64,000 bases of DNA from Dokdonia sinensis. Its GTDB lineage: Bacteria > Bacteroidota > Bacteroidia > Flavobacteriales > Flavobacteriaceae. The translations under genes and the position numbers were made by a program. The notes under the pieces are model-generated. The model was not told the origin of the DNA. It ran no database searches and saw only the letters and a program-made list of their open reading frames with translations. Shown here one piece after another: positions 18,969 through 28,730 of this stretch (positions within the stretch are counted from its first letter, which is position 1; every line of letters starts with the position of its first letter). The DNA lies in assembly GCF_003688895.1 (NCBI RefSeq), contig NZ_REFV01000009.1:1-64000 (forward strand), in the 5' to 3' direction.

Positions 18969-20124
18969 TAAATACAAGGACGTAGGCGGCGAGGATATTG
19001 TTGTTAAGCGTGAGAAACAACTACTCGAAGATGCTGGTCACGAGGTCGTACAGTTCTTTGCTTTTAATGAGCAAATTAAGAATACCGCAGACAAGCTAAA
19101 AACAGCACTTGGAATTCCGTTTAATTTTTCATTTAAAAAAAAAGTACAAGAGTTTTTAGAAAGAGAAAAGCCAGATGTAGTTCACATTCATAATTTTCTT
19201 CCAGTACTTTCTCCATCTGTGTTTTTTGCTTGCAAGGCGCTTAACTTTCCTGTAATAGTAACACTACATAATTTTAGATTACTCTGTGTAAATGGATTGC
19301 TCTACAGGGATAAACAAGTGTGTGAAGATTGTGTGTCTAAAAAGATGGCATACCCAGGAATAAAACACGGCTGCTATCAAGAATCCTCGCTGGCATCAGT
19401 ATTTCCAGCGGTAAGTAATAGGCTGCATACCTCCTTAGGTACTTGGTATGATAAAATCGACAAAGTCATTTTTCTTTCGGAATTTTCAAAAAATGTTTTT
19501 GATCGCTCCCATTTAAATTTCGCAAAGCAGCAGGTTGTTATTAAGCCTAACTTTATTGCAGATAATGGTTTTTCTTATATAAAAGAAGATTATTATCTTT
19601 TTGTAGGACGTCTTTCTGAAGAAAAAGGAATTAGGACGATATTAAAGGCTTTTGAAAACAGTAGGAAGGAACTTGTTGTTGTAGGAGATGGACCGTTGCG
19701 GCGTGAGGTAGATGCCGCCAGCTTGCGCTCTCCCAATATAAGATGTGTAGGTTTTCAAAATAGTGAGCAACTCAAGGTGCGATATCTTAGCGCAAAAGCC
19801 ACAATTTTTGCTTCAAAGATGTATGAAGGACAACCTCTGGTTATCTTAGAATCCTTATCGTACGGGACGCCAGTAATCTGTCCTAATTTTGGAAACGCAG
19901 GATTACTTATTGAGTCTAACGTTAATGGGATGAAGTATGACTTAGGAGATGCTACTTCCCTTGAAACGACCATAAGAGATTTCGAAAACAGCTCAGATGT
20001 AGAAATCCTGAATAAAGGAGCGCGTAACTCATTTGAACAACAATTTACCGCTCATAAAAACTTGGAGCTATTAGAAGAGATATATAAGCAAGCTATCGAA
20101 AACTCAAACAGCAAAGAAAACTAG
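18946..20124 (+). CDS. Glycosyltransferase family 4
   Basis: A 392 aa GT-B enzyme. The N-terminal acceptor half starts MRIAQIHNKYKDVGGED, a form common in GT4 enzymes. The donor half has YYLFVGRLSEEKGIRTILKAF and the retaining-GT signature MYEGQPLVILESLSYGTPVI, whose Glu residues bind the nucleotide-sugar. A CxxC-like pair (VCEDCVSK) near residue 126 may bind metal. Start ATG lies inside the upstream gene, a spacing typical for this locus. Confidence 0.88.
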   Translation: MRIAQIHNKYKDVGGEDIVVKREKQLLEDAGHEVVQFFAFNEQIKNTADKLKTALGIPFNFSFKKKVQEFLEREKPDVVHIHNFLPVLSPSVFFACKALNFPVIVTLHNFRLLCVNGLLYRDKQVCEDCVSKKMAYPGIKHGCYQESSLASVFPAVSNRLHTSLGTWYDKIDKVIFLSEFSKNVFDRSHLNFAKQQVVIKPNFIADNGFSYIKEDYYLFVGRLSEEKGIRTILKAFENSRKELVVVGDGPLRREVDAASLRSPNIRCVGFQNSEQLKVRYLSAKATIFASKMYEGQPLVILESLSYGTPVICPNFGNAGLLIESNVNGMKYDLGDATSLETTIRDFENSSDVEILNKGARNSFEQQFTAHKNLELLEEIYKQAIENSNSKEN

Positions 20125-20130
20125 CAACTT

Positions 20131-21351
20131 TTGGATAAAACTCACATCACACTTATTGGCCTAAATTTCTTTCCTGAGAGCACAGCGATAGGATTATATT
20201 CTACCCAAATGGCACAATATCTGGAAAACGAAGGTATGCATATAGATGTGATAACCGCGTTTCCGTACTATCCAGAATGGAAAATTGCAGAGGCTTATAA
20301 AGACAAGAAACGTTACTTACAAGAAGACTTAGGAAGTATAAAGCTTTATCGGTATAAACAATACGTTCCGGCTCACCCCACTTTTTTTAAACGCGTAATA
20401 CATATTTTAAGTTTTACTTGGGGCTCGTTTTGGAACCTCTGGAAAATCAAAAAGTGTGACATAGTGATCTCTGTAGTGCCCTTTACCAGTAGTACGTTTT
20501 TGGGATACATTCAGAAAAAACGATTTAATGCTAGGTCCTGGATTCATATTCAGGATTTCGAATTTGATGCGGCATTCCAGAGCGGCTTAACAAATCAAGG
20601 TGAGCAAGAAGGAGGACTTGTTTATAGATTGCTTATGCACATCGAGAAAAAACTTTTTTCGAAGGCTGACATTGTGAGTACCATAAGCCAGACAATGCTT
20701 AAAAAGTTAGAAAAGAAAACAAAAAGCCGCACTTACTTTCTTCCAAATTGGATAGATGGAAAAGGGGTGAATCCCGCTTTCGCGAAAGCGCACCCACACC
20801 TAAACTCCTCAAAATTTAAAATCCTATATTCTGGAAACATAGGTGACAAACAAGACTGGGCATTTTTTAAGCTATTTGCCGAAAGATTGGACTGCAAAAA
20901 ATACGAAGTTATTATTGTAGGGGCAGGTTCCATGCTTCACGAAGTTTCTCGGGACATTAGGGATTTACAGGGAGTAACATTATTTCCGCCAGTACCGTAT
21001 GAAGAGCTTAATGATCTGCTTTGTAGCGCAAATGTGCACATCCTTTTTCAAAAAGCAGAAGTGCTCGATACTGTAATGCCCTCAAAAATTCTAGGGATGA
21101 TGGCTAGCGCAACCCCCTCCATAATTACGGGTCATCCAGACTCAGAAGTTGCGACAACTATGGAAATCTCTGGAGGAGGTTTTTATAGTTCAGATACTGG
21201 AGTAGGGACAGTACTTAAACAGCTTGAGATATTACGTAGAGACTCGGAAAAGTCTAAAACAATGGGTATTAAGGCACGTGAGTTTGTCTTGAAAAACTTC
21301 TCAAAAGACGAAATACTCTCACAGTTCGTTACTGCCTTAAAACAATTATAG
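20131..21351 (+). CDS. WcaI/WbuB-like glycosyltransferase
   Basis: A 406 aa GT4-type enzyme beginning at a TTG codon 6 bp after the previous stop; no ATG or GTG is available before the conserved core. LIGLNFFPESTAIGLYS and ITAFPYYPEW are the N-terminal signatures of the colanic-acid WcaI type. WIHIQDFEFDAA and the C-terminal EVLDTVMPSKILGMMASATP complete the match. WcaI enzymes add L-fucose, which would agree with the gmd-fcl pair upstream; that link is inference. A palindrome copy encodes AFAKA at 216-220 in the linker between the two domains. Confidence 0.85.
   Translation: MDKTHITLIGLNFFPESTAIGLYSTQMAQYLENEGMHIDVITAFPYYPEWKIAEAYKDKKRYLQEDLGSIKLYRYKQYVPAHPTFFKRVIHILSFTWGSFWNLWKIKKCDIVISVVPFTSSTFLGYIQKKRFNARSWIHIQDFEFDAAFQSGLTNQGEQEGGLVYRLLMHIEKKLFSKADIVSTISQTMLKKLEKKTKSRTYFLPNWIDGKGVNPAFAKAHPHLNSSKFKILYSGNIGDKQDWAFFKLFAERLDCKKYEVIIVGAGSMLHEVSRDIRDLQGVTLFPPVPYEELNDLLCSANVHILFQKAEVLDTVMPSKILGMMASATPSIITGHPDSEVATTMEISGGGFYSSDTGVGTVLKQLEILRRDSEKSKTMGIKAREFVLKNFSKDEILSQFVTALKQL
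20775..20790. repeat. Dispersed palindrome, copy in WcaI-like gene
   Basis: Perfect 16 bp copy, AFAKA at residues 216-220, in the interdomain linker. Confidence 0.95.
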
Positions 21352-21384
21352 CAAGGAGCATCCTAAAAGCTGTAAAAACATCGT

Positions 21385-21392
21385 TATTTTTG
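21385..21392 (+). promoter_or_regulatory. TAnnTTTG -7 element before ugd
   Basis: TATTTTTG, 19 nt before the ugd ATG, in the only gap (60 bp) of this locus. It suggests an internal promoter for the sugar-nucleotide genes. No clear -33 element. Confidence 0.5.
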
Positions 21393-21411
21393 TCACAAAC
21401 ACTCTTTAGAT

Positions 21412-22719
21412 ATGAAGATTACTGTCGTAGGAACAGGATATGTAGGTCTCGTAACAGGAACGTGCCTCGCCGAAACAGGAAATGAAGTAGTTTGTGTAGA
21501 TATAGACGCTGCAAAAGTTGCACGCATGCAGGCTGGTGAAGTGCCTATTTATGAGCCACATCTTGATGTTATTTTCGAGCGTAATATAAGCGCAGGTAGA
21601 TTAACATTTACAACATCACTACAGGATGGGTTAGATCACGGAGAGATTATTTTTCTAGCGCTCCCCACTCCAGAAGATGAAGATGGTTCTGCAGACTTGT
21701 CTTACGTTCTCGGCGTTGCACAAGAGATTGGAAAATACATCACCAGTTATAAAGTTATTGTAGATAAAAGCACGGTACCCGTAGGTACAGCAGAGAAAGT
21801 CCGTGAGACCATAGCGCAGCATACAAGTCAAGCTTTTGACGTAGTATCAAATCCAGAATTCTTGAGAGAGGGTTTTGCTGTAGACGATTTTTTAAAACCA
21901 GAACGCATTGTCGTAGGTTCATCATCTGAGCGCGCAACGGCATTAATGGAAAAATTGTATAAACCATTTGTACGCTCTGGCAATCCTATCATAATAATGG
22001 ATGAAAAAAGTGCAGAACTCACAAAGTATGCTTCAAACTCATTCCTAGCTGCAAAAATCACTTTTATGAATGAGGTTGCAAATTATTGCGAGCTTGTAGG
22101 TGCAGATGTAGACATGGTACGTCGCGGAATGGGAACAGATTCTCGTATAGGGAAACGATTCCTTTTTCCAGGGATAGGATATGGAGGATCTTGCTTTCCT
22201 AAGGATGTAAAGGCCCTTCAAAAATCTGGTCGCGATTCAGGATATGACTTTAAAATGCTGGATGCGGTAATTGACATTAACAATGATCAGAAAGTAAAAC
22301 TCATTCCTAAAATTGAAAAATATTTTAACGGAGACCTAAGTGGAAAAACCATTGCATTGTGGGGCTTGGCATTTAAGCCAGAAACCGACGATATACGGGA
22401 GGCTCCATCTTTATATATGATAGAGGCTTTGTTAAAAAAAGGAGCAAAAATTGTAGCTTTTGATCCAGAAGCAATGGATAATGTAAAAGCAAAGTACCAA
22501 GATAAAATATCCTTTGCCTCAGATATGTACGGTGCTACAGATGGAGCAGATGCTTTGGTCATTAGTACAGAATGGAGTATTTTTAGAACACCTAACTTTA
22601 AGAAGCTTAGCGATAATCTTAAGAATAAAATCATCTTTGACGGACGTAATCTGTATGATGTTAATGATATGGTAAATGAAGGATTTCGTTATATTTCTAT
22701 AGGTAGGAGAGAGGCATAA
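21412..22719 (+). CDS. ugd: UDP-glucose 6-dehydrogenase
   Basis: Oxidises UDP-glucose to UDP-glucuronate with two NAD+. The 435 aa protein has the Rossmann start [18 protein letters not shown], the catalytic cysteine in [14 protein letters not shown] (about residue 260) and [17 protein letters not shown] in the C-terminal UDP-binding domain. Start ATG follows a probable promoter. The next gene uses its product: the UDP-glucuronate decarboxylase starts 1 bp after the stop. Confidence 0.96.
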   Translation: MKITVVGTGYVGLVTGTCLAETGNEVVCVDIDAAKVARMQAGEVPIYEPHLDVIFERNISAGRLTFTTSLQDGLDHGEIIFLALPTPEDEDGSADLSYVLGVAQEIGKYITSYKVIVDKSTVPVGTAEKVRETIAQHTSQAFDVVSNPEFLREGFAVDDFLKPERIVVGSSSERATALMEKLYKPFVRSGNPIIIMDEKSAELTKYASNSFLAAKITFMNEVANYCELVGADVDMVRRGMGTDSRIGKRFLFPGIGYGGSCFPKDVKALQKSGRDSGYDFKMLDAVIDINNDQKVKLIPKIEKYFNGDLSGKTIALWGLAFKPETDDIREAPSLYMIEALLKKGAKIVAFDPEAMDNVKAKYQDKISFASDMYGATDGADALVISTEWSIFRTPNFKKLSDNLKNKIIFDGRNLYDVNDMVNEGFRYISIGRREA

Positions 22720-22720
22720 T

Positions 22721-23710
22721 ATGAGCAAACGTGTACTTATTACTGGAGCTGCTGGATTCTTAGGATCTCACTTATGCGATAGATTTATTAAAGAAGGTTT
22801 TGACGTCGTAGGGATAGATAATCTCATTACAGGTGACCTCGCAAATATTGAGCACCTGTTTAAGTTAGAGCAATTTGACTTTTACAATCACGATGTTACT
22901 AAGTTTGTACACGTCCCGGGAAAACTTGATTACATACTTCACTTTGCCTCTCCCGCAAGTCCAATCGATTATTTAAAAATTCCGATCCAAACACTTAAGG
23001 TCGGTTCATTAGGAACGCATAATTTACTTGGTCTAGCTAAAGAAAAGAATGCCAGAATCCTCATTGCTTCTACATCAGAGGTATACGGCGATCCGCTTGT
23101 ACATCCCCAAACAGAAGATTATTATGGGAATGTAAATACTATCGGACCGCGTGGAGTTTATGACGAGGCAAAGCGTTTTCAGGAATCCATAACAATGGCG
23201 TATCATCGTTTTCATGGTCTTCAGACACGGATAGTACGTATTTTTAATACTTATGGGCCAAGAATGCGACTTAATGACGGTCGTGTGATTCCAGCATTTA
23301 TCGGGCAGGCGCTACGCGGAGAAGATTTAACGGTTTTTGGAGACGGAAGTCAGACACGCTCTTTTTGCTATGTAGATGACCAAGTAGAAGGCATATACAG
23401 ACTCTTAATGAGTGATTACGCACTCCCCGTAAACATAGGAAACCCAGATGAGATAACAATAGGGGACTTTGCAGAAGAGATCATAAAACTCACCGGTACA
23501 AATCAAAAAGTAGTCTATAAAGATTTACCTGTAGATGATCCTATGCAGCGCAAACCTGATATTTCAAAAGCAAAGGAAATTCTAAACTGGGAAGCTACAA
23601 CTTCTCGTCAGGAGGGAATGAAAAAAACCTACGATTACTTTAAAGGTCTCTCACAGGAGCAGCTTTACAAAAGTGAGCACAAGGATTTTTCAAAACACAT
23701 TGTGAAATAG
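22721..23710 (+). CDS. UDP-glucuronate decarboxylase (UDP-xylose synthase)
   Basis: A 329 aa extended short-chain dehydrogenase. [16 protein letters not shown] binds NAD; catalytic residues are in STSEVYGDP and [11 protein letters not shown] (YxxxK). [17 protein letters not shown] is characteristic of the UXS branch, as opposed to 4-epimerases. It converts UDP-glucuronate to UDP-xylose, predicting xylose (or a C4-keto pentose derivative) in the polymer alongside fucose. It directly follows ugd. Confidence 0.92.
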   Translation: MSKRVLITGAAGFLGSHLCDRFIKEGFDVVGIDNLITGDLANIEHLFKLEQFDFYNHDVTKFVHVPGKLDYILHFASPASPIDYLKIPIQTLKVGSLGTHNLLGLAKEKNARILIASTSEVYGDPLVHPQTEDYYGNVNTIGPRGVYDEAKRFQESITMAYHRFHGLQTRIVRIFNTYGPRMRLNDGRVIPAFIGQALRGEDLTVFGDGSQTRSFCYVDDQVEGIYRLLMSDYALPVNIGNPDEITIGDFAEEIIKLTGTNQKVVYKDLPVDDPMQRKPDISKAKEILNWEATTSRQEGMKKTYDYFKGLSQEQLYKSEHKDFSKHIVK

Positions 23711-23713
23711 CAC

Positions 23714-25066
23714 ATGGCGTACAAAAGAGGTAGATATTCTGGGTACATACGCCCAGCATTTTATGTGGTAGACCTTGCTATAATTCTGGCAATGGCGCAG
23801 CTTTTTTTACCCCTTAATGGACATTTTTTAGCATTTGCCATACTCATACCCGCCACTTGGATCGTTTCTACCATTAAAACAAAATTTTACGAAGTATATC
23901 GTTACACGCAACTCACGCGTATCTTCTCCCTCATATTTATCCAGTTAGTGCTCTTTGTACTCACAGTATTTGCGTTTTTCGGGTATTACGCTTTCGCGAA
24001 AGCGAACCCTCAAACGATATTTGCATACATAGGTTACGTATTTCTATGCATTACGATAGTAAAACTGGCGGTATATTTCCTTCTAAAAAAATACAGAACT
24101 GTCTTGGGTGGAAATTACCGTCGTGTTGTAATTTTTGGTGATAACCCTAAGACGAGACAGTTAGAAGCATTTTTCCTTAAGAATAAGGATTATGGATACA
24201 AGCTCGCTCAGATTTTTGACACGACACATCCAGATGTTTCTATAGAATCTGCGTTTGCATACATCGTAAACGAAAATATAGACGAAATATACTGTTCCAT
24301 CGCAGAGTTTGATAATGATGAGTTGCGAGAGATAACAGATTTTGCAGACAACAATTTGAAAATCCTCAAGTTCATTCCGGACAATAAGGAGATTTTCTCA
24401 AAGAAACTCAACTATAATTATTTAGGGATAACCCCAATACTCTCATTAAGAGAAATTCCTATAGACACTCCTTTAAATCAGTTTATAAAGCGCAGTTTTG
24501 ACATTATAATGTCTATCCTTATTTTGGTTGGTCTGCTATCTTGGTTAACACCACTACTAGCCCTATTAATAAGTATCGAATCTAAGGGACCAGTATTTTT
24601 TAAGCAAAAACGCAACGGGCTGGATTACAAAGAATTTTACTGCTATAAATTCAGGTCTATGCGTCCCAATCCCACGGCAGACATACATCAGGTACGCCGG
24701 GGAGACTCCCGTATAACCAGGGTAGGAAAATTTATAAGAAAGACAAGCATAGACGAGCTTCCACAATTTATTAATGTGCTCAAAGGTGAGATGTCTGTTG
24801 TGGGGCCAAGACCGCATATGGTAAGCCACACACACATGTATGCAGAGCGTATAGATAAATTTATGGTGCGTCACTTTATCAAACCGGGAATCACGGGGCT
24901 TGCTCAGACGAGTGGTTATCGTGGGCAGGTAGAGAGCGATCACGACATCATAAATCGTGTAAAATTTGATATCTTTTATGTAGAAAACTGGTCTTTGCTA
25001 CTGGATATAAAGATTGTCATTCAAACTGTTGTAAAAGCACTCTCAGGCGATGAAAAAGCCTATTGA
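23714..25066 (+). CDS. Undecaprenyl-phosphate sugar phosphotransferase (WcaJ-like)
   Basis: Initiates repeat-unit assembly by moving a sugar-1-phosphate to undecaprenyl phosphate. The 450 aa protein has four N-terminal membrane helices (about residues 15-135) and a Rossmann-like CoA-binding-type domain around 140-245. The bacterial sugar transferase domain carries the re-entrant helix KRSFDIIMSILILVG and the motifs FKQKRNGLDYKEFYCYKFRS, RKTSIDELPQFINVLKGEMS and VGPRPH. A palindrome copy encodes AFAKA at 93-97 in the loop between membrane helices 3 and 4. The following glycosyltransferase gene overlaps by 17 bp. Confidence 0.93.
   Translation: MAYKRGRYSGYIRPAFYVVDLAIILAMAQLFLPLNGHFLAFAILIPATWIVSTIKTKFYEVYRYTQLTRIFSLIFIQLVLFVLTVFAFFGYYAFAKANPQTIFAYIGYVFLCITIVKLAVYFLLKKYRTVLGGNYRRVVIFGDNPKTRQLEAFFLKNKDYGYKLAQIFDTTHPDVSIESAFAYIVNENIDEIYCSIAEFDNDELREITDFADNNLKILKFIPDNKEIFSKKLNYNYLGITPILSLREIPIDTPLNQFIKRSFDIIMSILILVGLLSWLTPLLALLISIESKGPVFFKQKRNGLDYKEFYCYKFRSMRPNPTADIHQVRRGDSRITRVGKFIRKTSIDELPQFINVLKGEMSVVGPRPHMVSHTHMYAERIDKFMVRHFIKPGITGLAQTSGYRGQVESDHDIINRVKFDIFYVENWSLLLDIKIVIQTVVKALSGDEKAY
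23989..24004. repeat. Dispersed palindrome, copy in WcaJ-like gene
   Basis: Perfect 16 bp copy, AFAKA at residues 93-97, in a short loop between predicted membrane helices. Confidence 0.95.
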
Positions 25067-25835
25067 TTCCTCATTGGTATCTATCATCACCCCATTGTAT
25101 AATGGAGCACAGTTTATTGCTCAAACCGTAGCGAGTATTCAAGCCCAAACGTATCAAAACTGGGAACAGCTCATTGTAGATGATTTCTCGACAGATGATT
25201 CTTTAGCCATTGTAAAAAACCTCGCTCAGAGTGATAAACGTATAAAGGTAATTTCGCTTTCGCAAAACAAGGGCGCAGCTCACGCAAGAAATGAAGCAAC
25301 CGCTGTCGCTCAAGGCAAATACGTCGCCTTTCTAGATGCAGACGACCTTTGGCATCCAGAAAAATTAGAGCGACAGATTGCCTTTATGCAACAGCACGAT
25401 TGTGCAGTATCCTACACCAACTACCTTCACATAGACGAAGATGGCTCAATGCTTAACAAACGCATCAAGGCAATGCCTAGACTTTCTTATAAAAAGCAAC
25501 ACGCAAACAATTACATAGGCAATCTCACCGGAATATATGATGTAGAAAAAGTGGGGAAAATCGATGCACCAAACATTAGAAAACGTCAAGACTGGGCGGT
25601 ATGGCTGGAAGCGATTAAGAAAGCAGGAAAACCAGCGTTAGGATTGCAAGAAGACCTTGCCTGCTATAGAATAAGAGAAGGCTCTATGAGTGCTAATAAG
25701 ATGAATTTAGTTAAGTATAACCATCAGTTTTATCGCGAGTACTTAGGATACTCGGCAGTGAAATCTTCCTTTTTTTTGCTGCTGTTTTTTTGGGAGTATT
25801 TTGTGGTTAGGCCTAAATGGATAGAGAAATTTTAG
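25050..25835 (+). CDS. Glycosyltransferase family 2
   Basis: A 261 aa GT-A enzyme. VSIITPLYNGAQFIAQTVAS is the nucleotide-binding start and VAFLDADDLWHPEKLERQ carries the DxD metal site (about residues 91-95). RQDWAVWLEAIKKAG is near the acceptor site. It likely adds one sugar to the lipid-linked unit on the cytoplasmic face. It is the last gene of the locus; the next gene is on the other strand. Confidence 0.9.
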   Translation: MKKPIDSSLVSIITPLYNGAQFIAQTVASIQAQTYQNWEQLIVDDFSTDDSLAIVKNLAQSDKRIKVISLSQNKGAAHARNEATAVAQGKYVAFLDADDLWHPEKLERQIAFMQQHDCAVSYTNYLHIDEDGSMLNKRIKAMPRLSYKKQHANNYIGNLTGIYDVEKVGKIDAPNIRKRQDWAVWLEAIKKAGKPALGLQEDLACYRIREGSMSANKMNLVKYNHQFYREYLGYSAVKSSFFLLLFFWEYFVVRPKWIEKF

Positions 25836-25860
25836 AATTTTAAAATCAGAAGGCATTGCT

Positions 25861-26532
25861 CTAATTTTCAAGCCTACTATCAATATAGGGGATTACTCTT
25901 TTAACAGATTCATTAAAATTCTTTAGAGAGGCAGTGTGTAAATTTATGGTGAGCTGGCGGTGCATTATCACTCTATTTTTAAAGTCTCTAGAAAGAAAAT
26001 ATTCAAAATCCTCGTCTTTTCTTGTTTTTAGAAAACGCTCGATGGAATAGTTTTCAAAGGTCTTTAAATGCGCTGTGTTTGTGGCTACATCTTCTCTTAG
26101 CTTCAAATCAATATCCTCAAAATTTGTATCATACCTATCGTAAAAATTTAAGAGCATCTGTACTACTGTATCTGTGGCTATCTTAATGTCAGAACGCTCC
26201 GCACGTAATAAATCTATAGAAGTACTGGTTATTTTAAACGGAGCATTAGAAAAAGGTATAGAAGAAATGCCCTTATTTTCCTTAAGAACATCAAGATTAA
26301 AGCTATCACTTACAAGAATATTCGTGAGGCTATCCTGTTTTTCATAATAGTTAATTATATGATGTGAAACTATGGTGTCCTGAATAAAGTCAGTTTTTAC
26401 AAGCTCTAGAATCGTTTTGTAACGATTTTCTGTTTTTCTATTTTCATTCCAGTTATTAAGACTTACCGCAATCAAAATTCCAACAACGACAAGCAGGATT
26501 TCTCCAACAGCATATTTCAACATTTTTTTCAT
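25861..26532 (-). CDS. DUF6090-like membrane-anchored protein
   Basis: A 223 aa protein whose N terminus KYAVGEILLVVVGILIAVSL NNWNE is the hallmark of a large flavobacterial family I recall as DUF6090: one membrane helix with a GE motif, then a helical periplasmic domain. No function is known. It lies just 6 bp downstream of the PaaK-like gene on the same strand, so the two probably form an operon. Confidence 0.7.
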   Translation of the reverse strand: MKKMLKYAVGEILLVVVGILIAVSLNNWNENRKTENRYKTILELVKTDFIQDTIVSHHIINYYEKQDSLTNILVSDSFNLDVLKENKGISSIPFSNAPFKITSTSIDLLRAERSDIKIATDTVVQMLLNFYDRYDTNFEDIDLKLREDVATNTAHLKTFENYSIERFLKTRKDEDFEYFLSRDFKNRVIMHRQLTINLHTASLKNFNESVKRVIPYIDSRLEN

Positions 26533-26538
26533 TCTTTG

Positions 26539-27846
26539 TTATATTTTACTCACAAACTGCTTCAACTTCCCGCGATTGCTTCGATCCATCAGATCTACTT
26601 TCTCAAAAATTATGTTGAGGTCATCTTCAAGATAGGTATACGTGGCTTTTATGATAGCATTTTCTTCGGCAGCATTAAGCTTTCTTTTGGCTTTATAAAT
26701 GATTTTAAAGGTGTCCATCGCGGTTTGTTCGATGACAAATTCGCTTACGTTTCCATCTTCTTCGATGACGCTTTTGGTGACATAATAAAAGGTAAGTCCT
26801 GGGACTACTTTGCCACTAGGTAATCGGGCGATATCGTTGGTACGGCCTATGAGTTTTTCGAGTACGGGATATTTGAGGTTTTCTTTTTGCGACAGCGTAC
26901 CTATATCCCCAATGGCGTAGCGTATAAACGGGTGCGCTTTATTATATAAACTGGTAACCACAATATTTCCAGCTGTCCCGTCTGGAACCGGTTGATTATT
27001 ATCGTCTAGAATTTCTACAAATAGTAATTCACTATCCACTTGAAAGTGACCTTCTCGGTTCTGAAATGCAATAAGTCCAAGCTCTGAGGCGCCATACTCA
27101 TTGATAATAGGAATACCGAACTGCGCTTCCATCAACTGTTTATCACTATCAAAAAGCATCTCGCTCGTCACAATGCAGGCTTTGAGTGAAGGACAAACTT
27201 CTTTTAGAATGTTGTTTTTTTGTTTTAAAAATTTTGCAAAAAGCACAATACTACTCGTATACCCGTTGAGGTAATCAAAGGGGGTTGTTTCAAATTTTTT
27301 AAGAACGCCCGCGAGTTTTTCATCACTCAAATCAAATACGGGAAAGCGATACCGTTTGCCTATCCAATCCTTTAATCGTTCCTTGCGATACCCCACAAAA
27401 TCCAGCGGAATACCATAAAACCGAGCTTGTCTCGAGCGGTTCACATCTAAATCATACCAGTCATATCGATCCATAAAACTCGCCCAAGAAAGCGCGTGAG
27501 AGAACTTGTCTTTTGCAAACACAAACGGATGCCCAGAAGATCCAGAAGTCTTATTTACATATACGTTTTTAGGAGTAAACCCTTTAGAAAGTCGCTGTGT
27601 GAGCGGTTGTTGTAAATCTGATTTGGTGAGTACAGGAAGGTCGTTCCAGTCGAGATCTGAGAGGTGCGCGGCGCGTTTTTTGTAAAAAGGATTGTGCTTT
27701 TTATGATAGGCTACAATTTCGGCTTTTTTCTTTGCGATATAGTCGGGATACTCAGACGCTGGGATGGACTGGATGCGGGATAACTCCGCTTTCGCGAAAG
27801 CAATATCATACCCCTTCAATTGTAATGTCCAGTTAAACAGTCCCAA
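26539..27846 (-). CDS. PaaK/CapK-like adenylate-forming enzyme
   Basis: A 435 aa ANL-superfamily protein of the phenylacetate-CoA ligase/CapK type. VNKTSGSSGHPFVFAKD is the ATP phosphate-binding loop, NEYGASELGLIAFQ the adenine-binding motif, and IRYAIGDIGTLS the conserved Asp region. CapK-like members sit in capsule loci and may activate an acyl or amino group for polymer decoration. Its place next to the polysaccharide locus fits that, though on the opposite strand. No other phenylacetate genes are present. A palindrome copy encodes AFAKA at residues 16-20. Confidence 0.8.
   Translation of the reverse strand: MGLFNWTLQLKGYDIAFAKAELSRIQSIPASEYPDYIAKKKAEIVAYHKKHNPFYKKRAAHLSDLDWNDLPVLTKSDLQQPLTQRLSKGFTPKNVYVNKTSGSSGHPFVFAKDKFSHALSWASFMDRYDWYDLDVNRSRQARFYGIPLDFVGYRKERLKDWIGKRYRFPVFDLSDEKLAGVLKKFETTPFDYLNGYTSSIVLFAKFLKQKNNILKEVCPSLKACIVTSEMLFDSDKQLMEAQFGIPIINEYGASELGLIAFQNREGHFQVDSELLFVEILDDNNQPVPDGTAGNIVVTSLYNKAHPFIRYAIGDIGTLSQKENLKYPVLEKLIGRTNDIARLPSGKVVPGLTFYYVTKSVIEEDGNVSEFVIEQTAMDTFKIIYKAKRKLNAAEENAIIKATYTYLEDDLNIIFEKVDLMDRSNRGKLKQFVSKI
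27788..27801. repeat. Dispersed palindrome, copy in PaaK-like gene
   Basis: Perfect 14 bp copy read on the minus strand as AFAKA (residues 16-20). Confidence 0.95.
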
Positions 27847-27984
27847 CCCTTTTTTCTTTTGCCGAAAAATAGTGAAAGCAAATAAGAGTGACGAGCGACT
27901 GTGGATGATTTTTTTAAATTAGAATAAAGGCGGAATGCGTGCTTCCAATTAATGGAACTATTTAAAAAGAACAAATATTATTCC

Positions 27985-28005
27985 TACCTTTGACGTTAGT
28001 AACGT
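27985..28005 (+). promoter_or_regulatory. higBA promoter with palindromic operator
   Basis: A -7 element TACCTTTG (27985-27992) is followed at once by the palindrome ACGTTA-G-TAACGT (27993-28005), which covers the expected transcription start. This is the layout expected for HigA autorepression. The toxin ATG is 11 nt downstream. Confidence 0.65.
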
Positions 28006-28016
28006 AAAGCAAAACT

Positions 28017-28298
28017 ATGATTATTTCTTTTGGCTCGAAACAGACCGAACAAATTTGGAATGGTATTCGGGTTAAAAAAATGCCGATTGAAATACAGAAC
28101 GTTGGACGTCGAAAATTAAGGATGTTGAATAATTCGCAAGATATTGCTGATTTAAGAATACCACCTTCAAATCGACTGGAAAAACTAACTGGAAATTTAA
28201 GTGGATTTTATAGCATCCGCATAAATAGACAATGGCGAATAATATTTCAATGGGACAACGGGAATGCGAGCGAAGTTGAAATTATTGATTATCACTAA
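28017..28298 (+). CDS. higB: HigB-type toxin (RelE/ParE superfamily mRNA interferase)
   Basis: A 93 aa protein of the HigB (PHP-like 'killer') branch. LRIPPSNRLEKLTGNLSGFY is the conserved core, and SIRINRQWRIIFQWDNG carries the basic catalytic strand. Such toxins cut ribosome-bound mRNA. It precedes its antitoxin, the usual order for HigBA, with 11 bp between them. The area from 27850 to 29530 is more A/T-rich than the flanks and lies between unrelated housekeeping genes, which suggests acquisition by transfer. Confidence 0.93.
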   Translation: MIISFGSKQTEQIWNGIRVKKMPIEIQNVGRRKLRMLNNSQDIADLRIPPSNRLEKLTGNLSGFYSIRINRQWRIIFQWDNGNASEVEIIDYH

Positions 28299-28309
28299 AG
28301 AAAAATAAA

Positions 28310-28612
28310 ATGGAAAAGTTAGCAAATGTTCACCCTGGCGAAATCTTACGTTGTGAATTTCTTGAGCCTTTAGGTATTACGGCTTACCGACTTTCAAAAG
28401 ACTTGAAAATACCACAAACGAGAATTTCAGAAATTGTAAAAGGCAACCGTCGCATAACGGCAGATACTGCTTTACGCTTGAGTAAATATTTTGGAAACTC
28501 TGCTAAATTCTGGCTTGGAATTCAAGACGATTTTGACATCGAAGAAGAAAAAGTAAACAAGGCGGAAGAGTTGAACGAGATAGAACAGTATGAAAATAAG
28601 AACGTTGCTTAA
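28310..28612 (+). CDS. higA: HigA-type antitoxin
   Basis: A 100 aa Xre/HTH protein. VHPGEILRCEFLEPLGITAY is the HigA signature, followed by the DNA-binding helix IPQTRISEIVKGNRRITADT and FGNSAKFWLGIQDDFD. It neutralises HigB and should bind the palindrome in front of higB. It ends in an acidic tail. Confidence 0.95.
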   Translation: MEKLANVHPGEILRCEFLEPLGITAYRLSKDLKIPQTRISEIVKGNRRITADTALRLSKYFGNSAKFWLGIQDDFDIEEEKVNKAEELNEIEQYENKNVA

Positions 28613-28730
28613 ATGGGATTGGTTTATCTTTATGGTATGATGATAACAAAGAGTAGCTTATAACCTAAGTATGTTCCGATATATGTATGATATAAGTTGT
28701 TGTGGAGCATTAAAAAAACATTCGTCATCA

